Shown: positions 37,701 through 46,622 of the stretch, one piece after another
How the letters are laid out: each line of letters starts with the position of its first letter
How positions within the stretch are numbered: the stretch's first letter is position 1
Assembly: GCA_015350385.1 (NCBI GenBank)
Contig: WNKI01000001.1
Coordinates: 5,027,567-5,083,115 of the forward strand
DNA from: Aculops lycopersici
Lineage: Eukaryota > Arthropoda > Arachnida > Trombidiformes > Eriophyidae
Direction: 5' to 3'
Length of the DNA: 55,549 nt
The notes under the pieces: model-generated
What the model was told of the DNA's origin: nothing
The model's input: the letters and a program-made list of their open reading frames with translations, nothing else
The model's database searches: none
Position numbers and translations under genes: made by a program

Positions 37701-39399
37701 GACCAGCTCTCTCAAGGCTGGCGAGGAGTTTTATCAAGACACACGGAAGTGTGTGCTGTGTCACGAATTTGGCGATGGTGATTCGGATGGACCAGCTCGA
37801 CTGTTGAACATGTTCATTGATGGGTGGGTGCACTTAAATTGTGCCCTCTGGTCGCTGGACGTGTACGAGCTTGCCAATGGTGCACTAATGAACGTGGAGC
37901 TTGCCTGTAGGAAGGCGATGACTTGCTCTCGATGCCGGAAGCCAGGAGCCACGCTAAAGTGTTTCAAGCCAAGATGTCCGTATTATTACCATTTCTTTTG
38001 CGCCATCGAGGAGCGTTGCTCCTTCTACGAGGACAAATCGGTTCAATGTCGCCAGCATTCAAAATCGTCGCTCGTCAAGGAGATGACCTCGTTCGTGGTA
38101 AAGCGGCGAGTGTATGTGAATCGTGACGAGCAGAAGCAAGTGGCCGAGATGATCCAGGGCGACCAGCATAGTGTGCTTAGAATTGGAAGTCTGGTTTTCA
38201 TGAACATTGGACAACTGCTACCCCATCAGCTGGCCTCCTTCCACGATCGCAACAACATCTTTCCCGTCGGCTACAAGATAAGCCGTTACTTTTGGTCTTT
38301 CCGCCGGTTCAACAAGCGAGCCAAGTATATTTGCTCAATCGAGGACAGTGGCGAGGGGCAGCCGAGATTTAGAGTTGTGGCTCAGGAGTATGGATACGAG
38401 GATGAAACTTTCACCGGTAACTCTCCAAAAGCAGCCTGGTCTCCAATTATAAAGCAACTGCTTGCTCTGCGCAAAGGGGTTCGCGACACCATCACAACTT
38501 TTCCCAAGTACATCCGGGGTGAGGATTTGTTTGGACTAAATGAGCCGTCGGTGGTGAGAATCTTGGAATCCATTCCAGGTGTTGAGACGCTGACGGATTA
38601 TAATTTTAAATTTGGCAGGACGCCTCTGCTGGAGCTTCCGCTGGCCATCAATCCAACTGGCTGCGCTAGGAGCGAGCCAAAGCTTCGAACCCACTTCAAG
38701 CGACCCTATACTATTCGCACAACCACCGGATCCGTTTCAAAAGCTCGGTCGGCGCATAACAACAACAGCAGCAACCAAGGCGGCTACAACAATAACAACA
38801 ACAATGGCTCCGCAAGCTCACTCTCGTTCAGGGACGCAAGCGGCGGTTTGAGCGGCAGTGGAGGCGGCGGCGCCGGAAGTGGCCATGGGCAAGCGAGTGA
38901 GAGTTCCCCTTATATAAAGCAATTTGTTCATTCAAAATCATCACAATATAAGAAGATGAAGAGCGAGTGGCGCAATAACGTTGTGTTGGCTCGCTCTCGA
39001 GTGCAAGGATTAGGACTCTACGCGGCTAGGGACATTGAGAAGCACACAATGGTCATTGAATATATTGGAATGCTTATTAGAAATGAGATTGCCGAACGTT
39101 ACGAGAGAATTCATGAGGCACATAATAGGGGAATCTACATGTTCCGCCTGGACGAGGACCGGGTTATAGACGCAACATTAGCCGGCGGATTGGCCAGATA
39201 CATAAATCATTCATGCAATCCGAATTGTGTCGCCGAAGCGGTTGAGATTGATCGCGAGCGAAAGATTTTAATTATAGCCAATAGAAAGATACTAAAGGGT
39301 GAGGAGCTTGGCTACGACTACAAGCTCGCCATCGAGGACGACCAGCACAAGATTTCCTGTTTATGTGGAGCGCCAACTTGCAAAAAGTGGATGAATTAG
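28720..39399 (+). CDS. KMT2C/D: KMT2C/D (MLL3/4, Trr) histone H3K4 methyltransferase, single giant exon
   Basis: 3,559 residues in one ORF. Two tandem PHD fingers (41-89 and 88-136) match the second PHD cluster of KMT2C/D. An HMG-box-like segment (NILYCNLMHPEFKQRYKN and on) lies at about 636-695. A Gln/Pro/Met-rich region spans about 700-1780. An LXXLL box is at 1812-1816, a Cys zinc region at about 2680-2740, an extended PHD at about 3011-3115, FYRN/FYRC at about 3150-3295, a Win motif GCARSEP at 3314-3320, and SET plus post-SET at about 3420-3559, with YINHSCNPNC, GYDYK and the CLCGAPTCKKWMN end. The enzyme deposits H3K4me1 at enhancers in the COMPASS-like complex (WDR5, RbBP5, ASH2L, UTX) and coactivates nuclear receptors. 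An in-frame stop at 28684 precedes the ATG. The N-terminal PHD1-3 cluster of vertebrate proteins is missing or lies in unseen exons. Confidence 0.95.
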   Translation: MSTSTQRLKTTQSSIISPSDHRPTFVLCSIENEFLLSQDICTLCGSLGKADEGNLISCSQCGQCYHPFCVNIKGLKVVISRGWRCLECTVCETCGLPGDEAKLLLCDECELSCHTYCLNPPLEEVPHGSWKCHWCVENRPKDERELIANGKGKSSNNLADDQREVLSSLNLDNNNANNQLSGHHNHPQHNHQRSSSSIINDQKNADDTILLDPNRNQQDFPRPQSAPLSTSCDNDDSHPKRPASSNSLLIVNHNKNQEDEANDYNIDESAINKSVIKSNMVDGVVLSEAGFNFIKSQKLEPAKRQRAKRGTKQQKLDDCNNVEQQESYDETKMIGQQVADDENRKKRGRNLSKLGIGGFVARQRGFKNHDDLNDISSPTQQTQQSPTDQQRTNHQQQANEVMINRDTDLKPKRIRRPRKKNKLLDLYPSYIQEAFFGKDLLTNNEPNESTKTIPLEDKLPEVQNDCPNGMDASSDPFLNDIKMPSYPIDSKKDDLIKAEPSNLNPSILDQGQQSVKDDYRMDLNNSSSNDAFKVDPFASGPHRKDLFETNVPEQALFDSNSKKDLDPLLLPDLNLDMAQFDSSLDMAQLDSKALDDVLSDKPNNQQQQAGKSDQQLTEAKKALQSFEQEEALGDRATKCNILYCNLMHPEFKQRYKNPEERWKQVQKAWRAMKSEDKKTYVDQARENRALLKTSNQTKGTSEFSSKKTRQPQQHQQIRPPSTPRMSSDVVLSSPGPSQTMTPSPMSHHSQDTRWRPPLPVESPHQPRFLPSPHQPPQPQVVYSPSPHNQVPGPPQMLHSPGFVDVHHQQQQQQQAPPAAMQQVAIHQPNQYPPPRQPQYINQRMAGPNQQQQQFSGPPPPNQHMMRMQARTMQQVGPPPPSQQQIGYQQQTMPPSHRPPHRFVNQSPQQYAGQDQIHSQPHAPQTVMMNQQQMSGPPMRNQMIQPQQVASPQLPMAQQVASPQLQMQPQQISSPQLAGPHMSMVQGHPQGGFMDNQSHPQQTTSMMTHPNQSPQPNQQQQQVVYNQQPMNQQRRQVFHPQQQQQQPQPQLPMMQPPLQHHQNQPQVAPMQQQHFSNQPPRPTQLAPQPQQQTGIYSNNIIAPLSTNPDDITPTIDDDDDLKDLELDDFNILELADPETVKVGKSQKSGGKSNIELDAADLEEYFNPLTDEKRNDPMFSMSALQPTQSQPVTSGLVHQPMNQQVHQGQPQQQHQQQLQPQQIHQQSQQMMYNQSHGQQQQQQPAQHAINQQGGGMMVQQQQQQNQQVFVDNQQPHHVNMSTQQAQQVMPVPQQQNHQHYQQVQRPPQYMNQQQRSMQQQPQQMMQNHQQPMMRPQPMRQQQSIVVQSNQMQPGPQPQQQMGVYQQQQPQAYQQPQQLRMQNPNQRFHHPDQVGVEMSHQQQPMMNTQSPGQMGQPPIMRAQKISPPQLQRPQMRPQQVGSPQIQRPQIGSPQIQMNPMQPQQVASPHMQHQQQMQPIQQHQYHPQQQPGSFMDNQQQPKQQMHGGSMMHLQQQQQQQQQPQYSQQSQQHHQPMMNQHQPQQQQQQQQQQQQQQQQQQQPQQQMMYSNHPQQHNMQMNQRRPPFQPQQQSQPQYGYQQQHQQQTGGYQQQQQMMPQQQQQMMGQMGGNEIMMHEKSPIIGEPVTSMQFTMYEQGSGAQNEAVNPLAQSSESPNMLNSGQPQESNSNNETHQQQPQQTQQQPPDQNAVNLPPPGSVSIRQANSDNHQQPTKQIIEHISLQPTSNKPPDTSSFKFTQAAGSNTVGPNLQDNTYNIISGSPQVATGGLSTPINERPSGSGGGSSSSSSSSQPQNQLLKQLLGNCSSADSPNHESGGNTSALLLDCGPKSVQTPPAQMAGPPQPVVVCPTPKQYGPSGGGPGIPQISFQMDANTKPLGTSFVTSPQPMSSSMPIGSGGPARAATTFVATGGGGVNQPIRRSPVTPTAGAQIVIAPQQPEIKSYNVGAQVQTATATVNLNTQPQPRQQHQVHIQSQSVNHQAPSVMVSQGNPIVHLIPVTEPTGSLRPQMGPMVVQPQQVPMVTPGPRPIIDRESTKQSQIVMQPAQQPATSLTVVTPTPRTNPNENENVQSKIVPSTPTTPSMAASNSQAINAAASTDATKTQVKSAAARRRNEMAKRRAELEKEPTPPPREVKPKKRASNSSASRGPNKRPRADNEDVRTMDSNSNTSETNSNQQLPETATTLMSTPSLTTPAQATITSVNSSNIATSTAANATGTPTSAQPRKRVRKSQVKTSQTSLDADPTCESLISNLAVGITRELPKLPVKEPEIRPSNNIACMFACGDLNSRESKLRGSYGRAEPVINYSAQTNKKGGKRKIVGYYHEEFPEDLEDTTADLFSQNTLRSDGLERDCDSPDSIISASSEDEYNINREYHNHRNHPIINQISCQLNGTSRSDSGERLFATDLDKYLSNHEKQSSTASDITIQAPVGSTSIVNGRDNRNMDLNNNNNNRIRSVSPPVVPSITTCLPIVPKSLSDLEVLATRHLEGHEEDESDSENENNKENQVDLDETGELNQQVRTPNRSMDVDEAIESSGNVALSHNTNNNNTSLNMRLKDHGDVSVTLTLTNKEADGVKKVLNSLTQVIGLSSAQHQASSSQSASQNHHIANLRDGTGETLDDNLGGNSFRLLTGNQPQIQESSLKGADDYKGLKFNEQNSSEGAVDIKPEFCCRCKAIVVDRGIRKNISEIPEPTLDSMQKFLSIGRRNHSMSGELVFCSVHCYTASIMCIDMPKEVLDASSTSSAATASYGGVKLMSGGGGGLLPPMSPMMEGDEDDSMSGTCNNYTGTNVISESISTNTSDPSKGQEPASLGASGRRWSDTNAKISGLGDGQWTPGASTSLVGTGGVTITLDLNKSTSPINIDNHDMRSSDSLSTTATPTGELADPQVGADSSVDSNESDMSTTCSQSTSGGADCQLELATCRDVITPWPEDMELIQVLPIKTSQTKFPKVKVEDSSGEDQQQQQQQTTATTTTSSKVDKKTSSLKAGEEFYQDTRKCVLCHEFGDGDSDGPARLLNMFIDGWVHLNCALWSLDVYELANGALMNVELACRKAMTCSRCRKPGATLKCFKPRCPYYYHFFCAIEERCSFYEDKSVQCRQHSKSSLVKEMTSFVVKRRVYVNRDEQKQVAEMIQGDQHSVLRIGSLVFMNIGQLLPHQLASFHDRNNIFPVGYKISRYFWSFRRFNKRAKYICSIEDSGEGQPRFRVVAQEYGYEDETFTGNSPKAAWSPIIKQLLALRKGVRDTITTFPKYIRGEDLFGLNEPSVVRILESIPGVETLTDYNFKFGRTPLLELPLAINPTGCARSEPKLRTHFKRPYTIRTTTGSVSKARSAHNNNSSNQGGYNNNNNNGSASSLSFRDASGGLSGSGGGGAGSGHGQASESSPYIKQFVHSKSSQYKKMKSEWRNNVVLARSRVQGLGLYAARDIEKHTMVIEYIGMLIRNEIAERYERIHEAHNRGIYMFRLDEDRVIDATLAGGLARYINHSCNPNCVAEAVEIDRERKILIIANRKILKGEELGYDYKLAIEDDQHKISCLCGAPTCKKWMN
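34153..34167 (+). other. LXXLL nuclear-receptor box in KMT2C/D
   Basis: Residues 1812-1816 read LKQLL within QLLKQLLGN, a consensus LXXLL helix for docking to the AF-2 groove of nuclear receptors. Function is inferred from the motif and from the known coactivator role of Trr/MLL3/4. Confidence 0.65.
38659..38679 (+). other. Win (WDR5-interaction) motif in KMT2C/D
   Basis: Residues 3314-3320 read GCARSEP, the conserved KMT2 Win motif whose Arg inserts in the WDR5 central cavity. It lies between the FYR domains and SET, as in the human proteins. Confidence 0.85.
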
Positions 39400-39412
39400 G
39401 TGAGAGAGTCAA

Positions 39413-39422
39413 ATAAATAAAG
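39413..39422 (+). terminator. Candidate poly(A) signal of KMT2C/D
   Basis: Overlapping AATAAATAAA begins 14 bp after the stop codon, which implies a very short 3' UTR. Confidence 0.6.
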
Positions 39423-42400
39423 TAACAACACACAGGACACGGAGAGTAAAGCCAGTAAAACACTACAGTCAACCAACCAGCCGACTAACCCACTAGACGT
39501 GCCCCATTGAAGGCAAACGGCCATTTTGACTTTTGGTTCAGTGGGTAGCCGACTTATCTGTTTCAGCATTCTGTTGTGTCATTGCGAGCGATCAAGTCTA
39601 CTCGCGCACTTTGTTGCAATCGGTTATTCGATTACGCAACGGCCGCTGCTCTTTTCATTGCTACCACCGTTTTCCCGATGAGCCGATGGCTAGAGATAAC
39701 TTCCGTGGCGTCGATCGCTTTAATCAGTGGGCCACCCGATTCTTTGGCTCCTTTTGTTGCCGCCACCGCCACCGCCACCCGACTGCTCAGCTGCAGCACG
39801 AGCAACCATGCGACCGCTTGTTGATGGTCGCGCAACAAAACGACTGGCCGGAAGTGCGCCGTGTTGCGCCTTGGCGCTCGTTGACTGCGCCGCTGTTGCC
39901 GCTAATGTTGGCTCAAGTGGTCGCCGCCGTCACTACAGCGAGAAAGGCGAACCAGCTACCACTCCGGTTACGTAACAATCCCCCGGTGGTCGTGCGCTTT
40001 TAGCCGTGGCCGTAGCTGTTGCTGCTGCCGCTCTATCTACGATCCATAAAACAAGTCGCCCGCTACTCTATGCTCTGGTCTGGGTTCTCTCCGGCAGCAG
40101 CCGCCATGGTGGCCACACGAGAGCCATAGTAATTGTTTCGCCGCGCACGTAGTCTCTTAGCTGAACGCTGAAAACTCGGCCAGTTGTTGGCGCGCTCTCT
40201 TCTTTGCACAAGTCAGCCTAGTGGCCGCCAGTGTTGCCTCATGTAGTCCTCATCCATTATCCTCGCGGCAACCGCGGCGCTACTCGCACTGCGAGCCACG
40301 AGGGCGGCGGTAATTTTCGCCACGAGAGCTGAGGGAACGGCTGCTGGTTTTGGGTTGGCCCCAGCAAGTAGATGTGCCAAAGGCAAGCGGCGAGCAACAA
40401 AACTACCCCGACAGCAACTTGTGTGCATGTGCGTCACTCACTCACTCACTCGCTGGTTGCATAATGCGGCGGCGGCGGCGGCGGCGTCGTTGTCGTTGTC
40501 GTCGGCGGTGGTGGCTGTGATAGCCCGGTGGTAATACTTCCGCAACTCGCTGCTTGCGTCAAGGGGATTTGTGTTTCTCTCTACCTCCTTCTCGATGCAA
40601 CTGAAAGCGAACGACACTCTCACACAGAGAGAAAGCGCCGCGCTCTTCTCTCAATGGAAACGCGACCTAGTGGCGCTCCCAGTTGCGGTTCCCTTTGGTT
40701 GCTTTGCGAAACTAGGAGGCGAGGCTAGCGCGAGTAAACTGCGATGACGAGGAAACGAACAGACGAACGTAAGAACAAGAGAGCAGCGAAAACTTGCTTA
40801 CGATCGCCGCGTTGTTAGGTAATCGAAGCCGGCGATCGGGTAAGCGACGGCAACAGCAATAGTATCTCTGGAGGCAAGAAGAGAGAAGGCGGACGTTTTA
40901 TCGCATTGCGGCCATCGACAACGACCGCGACCACGACTACCACAAGCGCCACTACATTGTAGGAGCGATGACGACGCCAATCGGCGCGTTGGCGGACACA
41001 CGAGCAAACTAGACGGAGAGCTGGTCGTCCGGTTGCCCATTAATATATCATTGGCATTATCTCGAATCTCGCCGGCCGGCCGCCCGATCGAGAGGCCGTC
41101 TGTTTAGCTCCTCTTTTTCGGCGATACTCTCGCGGCTCCCGAGTCTCAACAGTAACAGTGAGAGTAAAAGCAGCAGCAGCAACAACAACAACAAAGACGG
41201 TGAGAACCATTGAAGGAACAGGCCAGAAATAGACGACCACGGGCGACCGCAGCAGTCGTGGCCGTCGGTTGGTGGCGCCCCCGCTTGCCGTTGAGCTCGT
41301 CTCGTTCTTGCTTGAGTTATGTGCTCGACTTTTGCCGTTGCCTTTGCTTTGGTGTTTTTGTTTGCAGTTGTTGCCGTTGTTGTTGTAGTAGTAGTTGCAG
41401 TTGTTGTTGCCTTCGCTTCCGCTGCTATCTGCTACGGAGCGATGCGATCGCGGCGTCGTCGATGTTGCGTAACAGCGCGATTTGCGGACGGAAGTCGCTA
41501 GGTCCCTCTGTGTGCGAGTGCATGTTGGTGCACATAAACTCGCACATTCACTCTCGATCAGACACACGCACGGACCGATTGGGGCGCATAGCGACTGCCG
41601 CCGCTGCGACGCGCGCACACACACATACATGGGCGCGCGTTGTGCGCACGACTGAACCCGGGTGGCCGTCAGTCAGTCAGTCTGTCAGTTGTGCTTCGTA
41701 ATAATGCACGCGCACGAGCCGACCACAGAACGTTGCGCGATTTTGTGCGCGGGTCGTGCGCGAATTGCGCCGCTTGGGCGTCCCACAGTTTGGGTGCGGC
41801 ACCGAGCGGCAAGAGCGGACGAGTTGTTTTTGTCGCAACTGATGTATGGTCGAACCTATGCGCAGAATCCAACGAGACAGATAGGGAACGAGACCAGGAC
41901 AACGATCAGTGTTTTAGGTTGGCTCTAGTGCGAGTGCGTAGCCAACACACTCACACGAAAGGGAAACGCGCGGCGCTAGGCGACTCATGGGCAAGCTCAG
42001 TGAAAGTTTTACTTGCCAGCGAGAAACAACAGCTGCACCATTGAAACTTGAACCGAATGAGAACTAACATAGAATAAGGTGGAAGCAGGAAGCGAGCGAG
42101 AGAGAAATTTAGGGAGACGTCGACGACCAGCGAGCTGACTGATGGAAGCAGCAACACTAGTACAAAGCAAAACGAAACAAGCGAAAGGCGACTACAAGTT
42201 ACCACAAGAAGCCATCGTCTAGTGCGAGTTTGCGTCTCAGTTGATTGGCACATCGGAGAGTAGGGAAAATTTAAAGCAGATTCGAGATTATTTCCCTCTG
42301 ACAAAAAACATTTTCCAAAAAACAATATAGCTCTTCAAGTTTGTTAATCATTTATACAATTATCACCTCGATCGAAAAAACTTCTCATCTGCCAGCTAGA
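39423..42400 (+). promoter_or_regulatory. Gene-free upstream region and leader of the ELAV gene
   Basis: About 3 kb with no recognisable coding sequence. It is CpG- and CGN-rich to about 41900, then purine/A-rich, as expected of a promoter followed by a 5' leader. Many short ORFs on both strands reflect the GC-rich composition. Simple runs include (GGC)n near 40467-40485. The ELAV start codon is taken as ATG 42401; the frame is open further upstream but without an ATG. Confidence 0.4.
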
Positions 42401-45400
42401 ATGACGGCCGGCGGCAAAGGGGGCGGCGGCGGCGGCATGCAACAAGCTCCACCAAACCAAACTAGCGGCAACAGGAAGCGCGAATACAGAGACATGAGCG
42501 AGGAACCGGAAGAGGAGGGCCTCGGCGGCGGCGATGATAGTTTCCGCCGTCTCAAGGGTTCGGCTTCCGGCGAGCAGGTCAACAAAGAGACGGGAGAGGC
42601 AACGAGTGTGTCAGCGGCAGCAGCAGTAGCTTCAAGTGAGACTAGCGAGGGCAAGCAGATTGTAGTGGAGGTTGAGCGAGCGGCAACTAGTGAGCAACAG
42701 GAGGTGTCGGCGCAAGGGCCGTGTGAGGTGGAGCGAGAGATGACAACAGGTGGCGGCGAGCAAGCAGTTGGCAACCAAGAGCAAGGCCAACAACAAGAGC
42801 AACATCAAGAGCAGCGCCAGCAGCAGCAACTACAACAAGACAACCAACTGACCAATTTGATCGTCAACTACCTGCCCCAATCAATGTCCCAGGAAGAGAT
42901 CAAGACTCTCTTTTCGTCCATCGGCGAGGTTGAGTCGTGCAAGCTAATTAGGGACAAGTCAACTATAAACCAATCGCTCGGCTATGGGTTCGTCAATTAC
43001 GTTAGACCGGAGGATGCACAGCGAGCCATTAGATCGTTCAATGGCCTGAGGCTCCAGAACAAGACCATTAAAGTGAGCTACGCGCGTCCATCTAGTGAGT
43101 CCATAAAGGGTGCCAACTTGTACGTTTCCGGTTTGCCCAAGTCAATGACTCAATTGGAACTAGAGCTCCTCTTTAAGCCCTACGGCAAGATAATTACAAG
43201 TCGCATTTTGTGCGACAATTTAACTGGCATCTCAAAGGGCGTTGGTTTTGTTCGTTTCGATCAAAGATTTGAGGCCGAGAAGGCAATTGAAAATTTGAAC
43301 AACACCTATGTTCAAATCAAGAGTAGCCAGGTGATGGTGACGCGTCAGCCGCCGCCACCTGTGGACTCGTCCGATGCAACAGTCGCCGCCACCACAGGTG
43401 GAGGCGGTGCAGATCCATCGGCAACAAGCGAACCCTCGGCCCAGCAGCAAGGTTCGGGTTCGGTCTCGGCCACGCCCATCATCGTCAAGTTCGCCAACTC
43501 GCCCTCAAGCAATCCGCAGAAGCAGATAGCGGCCGCCGCTGCAGCCGTCGCCACTTCTGGCGGCCTTGCGGGAGTTGGAGTACTGGCTGGTGGGCAGGGC
43601 AATGCGGCCGCCAATGCAAATCCCACGGCCGCCGTCGCAGCCCACCACCTGCTTGCCTCCCTCCACCATCAACATAACCAACACCACCACCACCACCAAC
43701 AAGCACAGCACAACCAAGCGCCATCGCAACATCATCAACCGCATCATCATAATCAACACCATCACCAACATCCAAGCGGACCACTGGGCGCCTATCCAAC
43801 GCAAGCAATGCCACTGCCAATCAGAGGCGGCCGCTTCTCGGGCGCCCAACAAGCGGGACCGATCTATCACTATCCAGCCAACAGATTCAGGTATATATCT
43901 AACGGCCAAAACCAGCACCACAACCATCACCAGTCATCACAACCTCATCCCGTGCACCAAAATCATTCGACTGGTTTATACAACAACAACAACCATCACC
44001 ACCACCACCACCACCAATTGCAGCAACACCCCCAAAATCCCCAAACTCAACAAGTTGTCGCAGATTCAAACAGTTTAGCTTCTTCCTCATCATCGTCGTC
44101 GTCGTCATCGTTATCTTCGTCCACCACAACTGCTAACACAATTAGCAACAGCTCTACCTCATCATCAACAACAACAACCACCACCACTACAACCACCAAC
44201 AACACAACCGCTACTAGTAACAGCAACAACCAATCCAAAGGCAAGACTCCAATCCACCAGTTTAATCATAAGCCTCATCAAGCTGCCTACAGCAACAACC
44301 AAGTTTATAGCAATTTCCACAACAACAACAACACAAACAACTACACCGGAAGCCACAACTGTAACGCAACACCTGCGATCAATGGTCTTGTTAGTCACCC
44401 GACAAAAGCTAAGAATGCCAATGGTAATGGCCAGATTGTAAAGGCGTCAGTTCCCGCAATTGGAACCGACACAAACTCAACCCTCTCGTCTGCCTCCAGT
44501 TCTTCGGGCGCGTCGTCGAGCGCGTCGCCCTCGTCGTCCTATCAGTCGCGCCACAACCTCGAAGATTCAATGGCCACTCTATCGCTTGGACCCGAGAGGA
44601 AAGGTAATAATAATGACACAAATAATAAGACCGCCACCGCCACCACAGCAAGCGTGAATGGCAAACAGCGAGCCGCAGAGGATAAACACGACGAGGGATT
44701 CGAGGGTAGCGAGGGCGCCGCCGACTCAGAGGGTCACAGGGACTCGGCTGATACGGTTAAGAAGGAGGCCGACGGAGTAGCCGCCAGTGGACTCGAATCC
44801 TCAGGTGTCGGCGCGCTTGTTTCAAACTCAACAACCTTTACACCGTCGACAACTCTAGCGCCGAGTATGCCGCAACTACCTGTGGTCTTGGCCAATGGTC
44901 AACAGCAGCAGCAGCAGCATCAATTACATTACAACGGCAACATTTACCATCCGCGCCACCAGCAAACGCAACATAATGGTTATCAACATCAACATCAGCA
45001 TCAAGCAATTGGAGGTGGAGTCGTTACAAGTGCCCCAACTTCAACGCACACAGTCACCACCCTAGCCAACGGCTACCACCAGCACCAACACCACCTCCAA
45101 CCACTAGCGCCGCACCATCACCATCCACACCCACACCATCATCAACAGCAACCAGCCCAGTATCTAACGGCCAATCAGCACTCCTATCAGCATCCTAACA
45201 ACGCAAGGTTGAATGGCGTCGGTGAGGTGAACGGAAGCGGAAATGGAATCGAGCTCGACTCGGCCAGCGCTGCTAAACAGGTGGCCCTCCAGCAGCAACA
45301 GCAACAAACGGCCTTGATGTTTCAGCAACAGCAACAGCAACAGATGATTGCTCATCACCAAATGATGGCTGTTGCTGCTGCCGCAGCGGGCGTTGCGCCA

Positions 45401-45574
45401 CCAATGGGAGCTCCGCCGGGGGCGCCACAAATGATGGCGCCACCGGGAGCCGGGCAACCGAATGGAGCTAATGCCAATCAGCACCATCCGCAGTACATGT
45501 CCTCGGCTCAAGCTGCAGCGGCCGCCTACTACTACTTCTACGAGATGCCTTACTACTACAACGTCATCACGTGA
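42401..45574 (+). CDS. elav-like: ELAV/Hu-family long read-through ORF (RRM1-RRM2 plus low-complexity tail)
   Basis: If the hinge donor at 43890 is not used, the frame stays open for 561 more codons, giving a 1,057-residue protein. It has RRM1 and RRM2 but no RRM3, with a His/Gln/Asn/Ser/Thr-rich tail ending in an Ala run and an aromatic cluster (YYYFYEMPYYY). The tail has pockets of ordinary sequence (NLEDSMATLSLGPERKG, HDEGFEGSEGAADSEGH). That and its length suggest it is really translated rather than being an accidentally open intron. An AATAAA only 14 bp after the stop would terminate this form. A second good donor (AAAG|gtaata at 44603) lies inside the tail. Confidence 0.6.
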   Translation: MTAGGKGGGGGGMQQAPPNQTSGNRKREYRDMSEEPEEEGLGGGDDSFRRLKGSASGEQVNKETGEATSVSAAAAVASSETSEGKQIVVEVERAATSEQQEVSAQGPCEVEREMTTGGGEQAVGNQEQGQQQEQHQEQRQQQQLQQDNQLTNLIVNYLPQSMSQEEIKTLFSSIGEVESCKLIRDKSTINQSLGYGFVNYVRPEDAQRAIRSFNGLRLQNKTIKVSYARPSSESIKGANLYVSGLPKSMTQLELELLFKPYGKIITSRILCDNLTGISKGVGFVRFDQRFEAEKAIENLNNTYVQIKSSQVMVTRQPPPPVDSSDATVAATTGGGGADPSATSEPSAQQQGSGSVSATPIIVKFANSPSSNPQKQIAAAAAAVATSGGLAGVGVLAGGQGNAAANANPTAAVAAHHLLASLHHQHNQHHHHHQQAQHNQAPSQHHQPHHHNQHHHQHPSGPLGAYPTQAMPLPIRGGRFSGAQQAGPIYHYPANRFRYISNGQNQHHNHHQSSQPHPVHQNHSTGLYNNNNHHHHHHHQLQQHPQNPQTQQVVADSNSLASSSSSSSSSSLSSSTTTANTISNSSTSSSTTTTTTTTTTNNTTATSNSNNQSKGKTPIHQFNHKPHQAAYSNNQVYSNFHNNNNTNNYTGSHNCNATPAINGLVSHPTKAKNANGNGQIVKASVPAIGTDTNSTLSSASSSSGASSSASPSSSYQSRHNLEDSMATLSLGPERKGNNNDTNNKTATATTASVNGKQRAAEDKHDEGFEGSEGAADSEGHRDSADTVKKEADGVAASGLESSGVGALVSNSTTFTPSTTLAPSMPQLPVVLANGQQQQQQHQLHYNGNIYHPRHQQTQHNGYQHQHQHQAIGGGVVTSAPTSTHTVTTLANGYHQHQHHLQPLAPHHHHPHPHHHQQQPAQYLTANQHSYQHPNNARLNGVGEVNGSGNGIELDSASAAKQVALQQQQQQTALMFQQQQQQQMIAHHQMMAVAAAAAGVAPPMGAPPGAPQMMAPPGAGQPNGANANQHHPQYMSSAQAAAAAYYYFYEMPYYYNVIT

Positions 45575-46572
45575 CCACATTGCGTGTCAATAAAGCTTCG
45601 GGATAATGGAGTAGCTGGAGATGGATGAAAGTAACAGGTGAATGGATGAATGAATGAAATGAACAGAGAGAACTAGAAATGGAGAAGAACTGATATCCTT
45701 GTGATGCAAATAGAGAGAATTACATAGCACAGTATTATTATTATACTCATAGTACTTATATTAAGATATATAAATAAGAAATTGTTGTTGCCACTTAGCA
45801 TTCCATTTACCTGCAAATACTTGTAATAACTCATCATGGACGCCGGCTCTTGTTGAACTTATATATATATATATATATATGTATATGTATCATCGTTATC
45901 GTAATCAAATTTACATCGAAGAGAAGTAGCAAATTTATCACTAAAAGAAGTATTTACTTGCAAATAAGAAGCTATACAAATATATATATATATATATAAC
46001 TAGAATAAGAATACAATACATCGAGAGAAAAAAGAAGAGGCTTGGTTGCTGTTGTTACTGTTGCTAAAGTAGTTGCTCTTTGCGAGAGAAGGATCAAAGA
46101 GTTTTGGGTTCGTCAAGTCGGTAAGTTCGGTTGGTTGGTTGGTAGGTTATTTAGTTGGTCGATTGAAGGTCAATCAATGAGAGGTAATTGGTCCGTTGTA
46201 AAGTTGATGTGATCCGTTCACGTATGCATTTCGTTTCACATTTAAATTATGATGGGAAAGCAAAACAATTTGCTTGCGTGCTTAGATGTTTTGAGAAACA
46301 GGTTAATGAGAATAGTTGTTAGATTGTTTGTCGTTTTTTGCCCTCAACATTCCACTTCCGGCTCCCAGATTCAAAAAATGCCCCCATCCCTCCCCCAAAC
46401 AACAACTTTAAATATCCTTATATAACAATATTTGCTCAAACATATCATTTACCTAAAATTCTATCTTTCCCAAATGCACCCCTAAATTAATCTCAAAATC
46501 AATACCAATATCCAAATCGATCAACCAAAACAATTGTAACATGACCAAATAATTTACGTTGCTACTGCTAAT

Positions 46573-46622
<50 letters not shown>

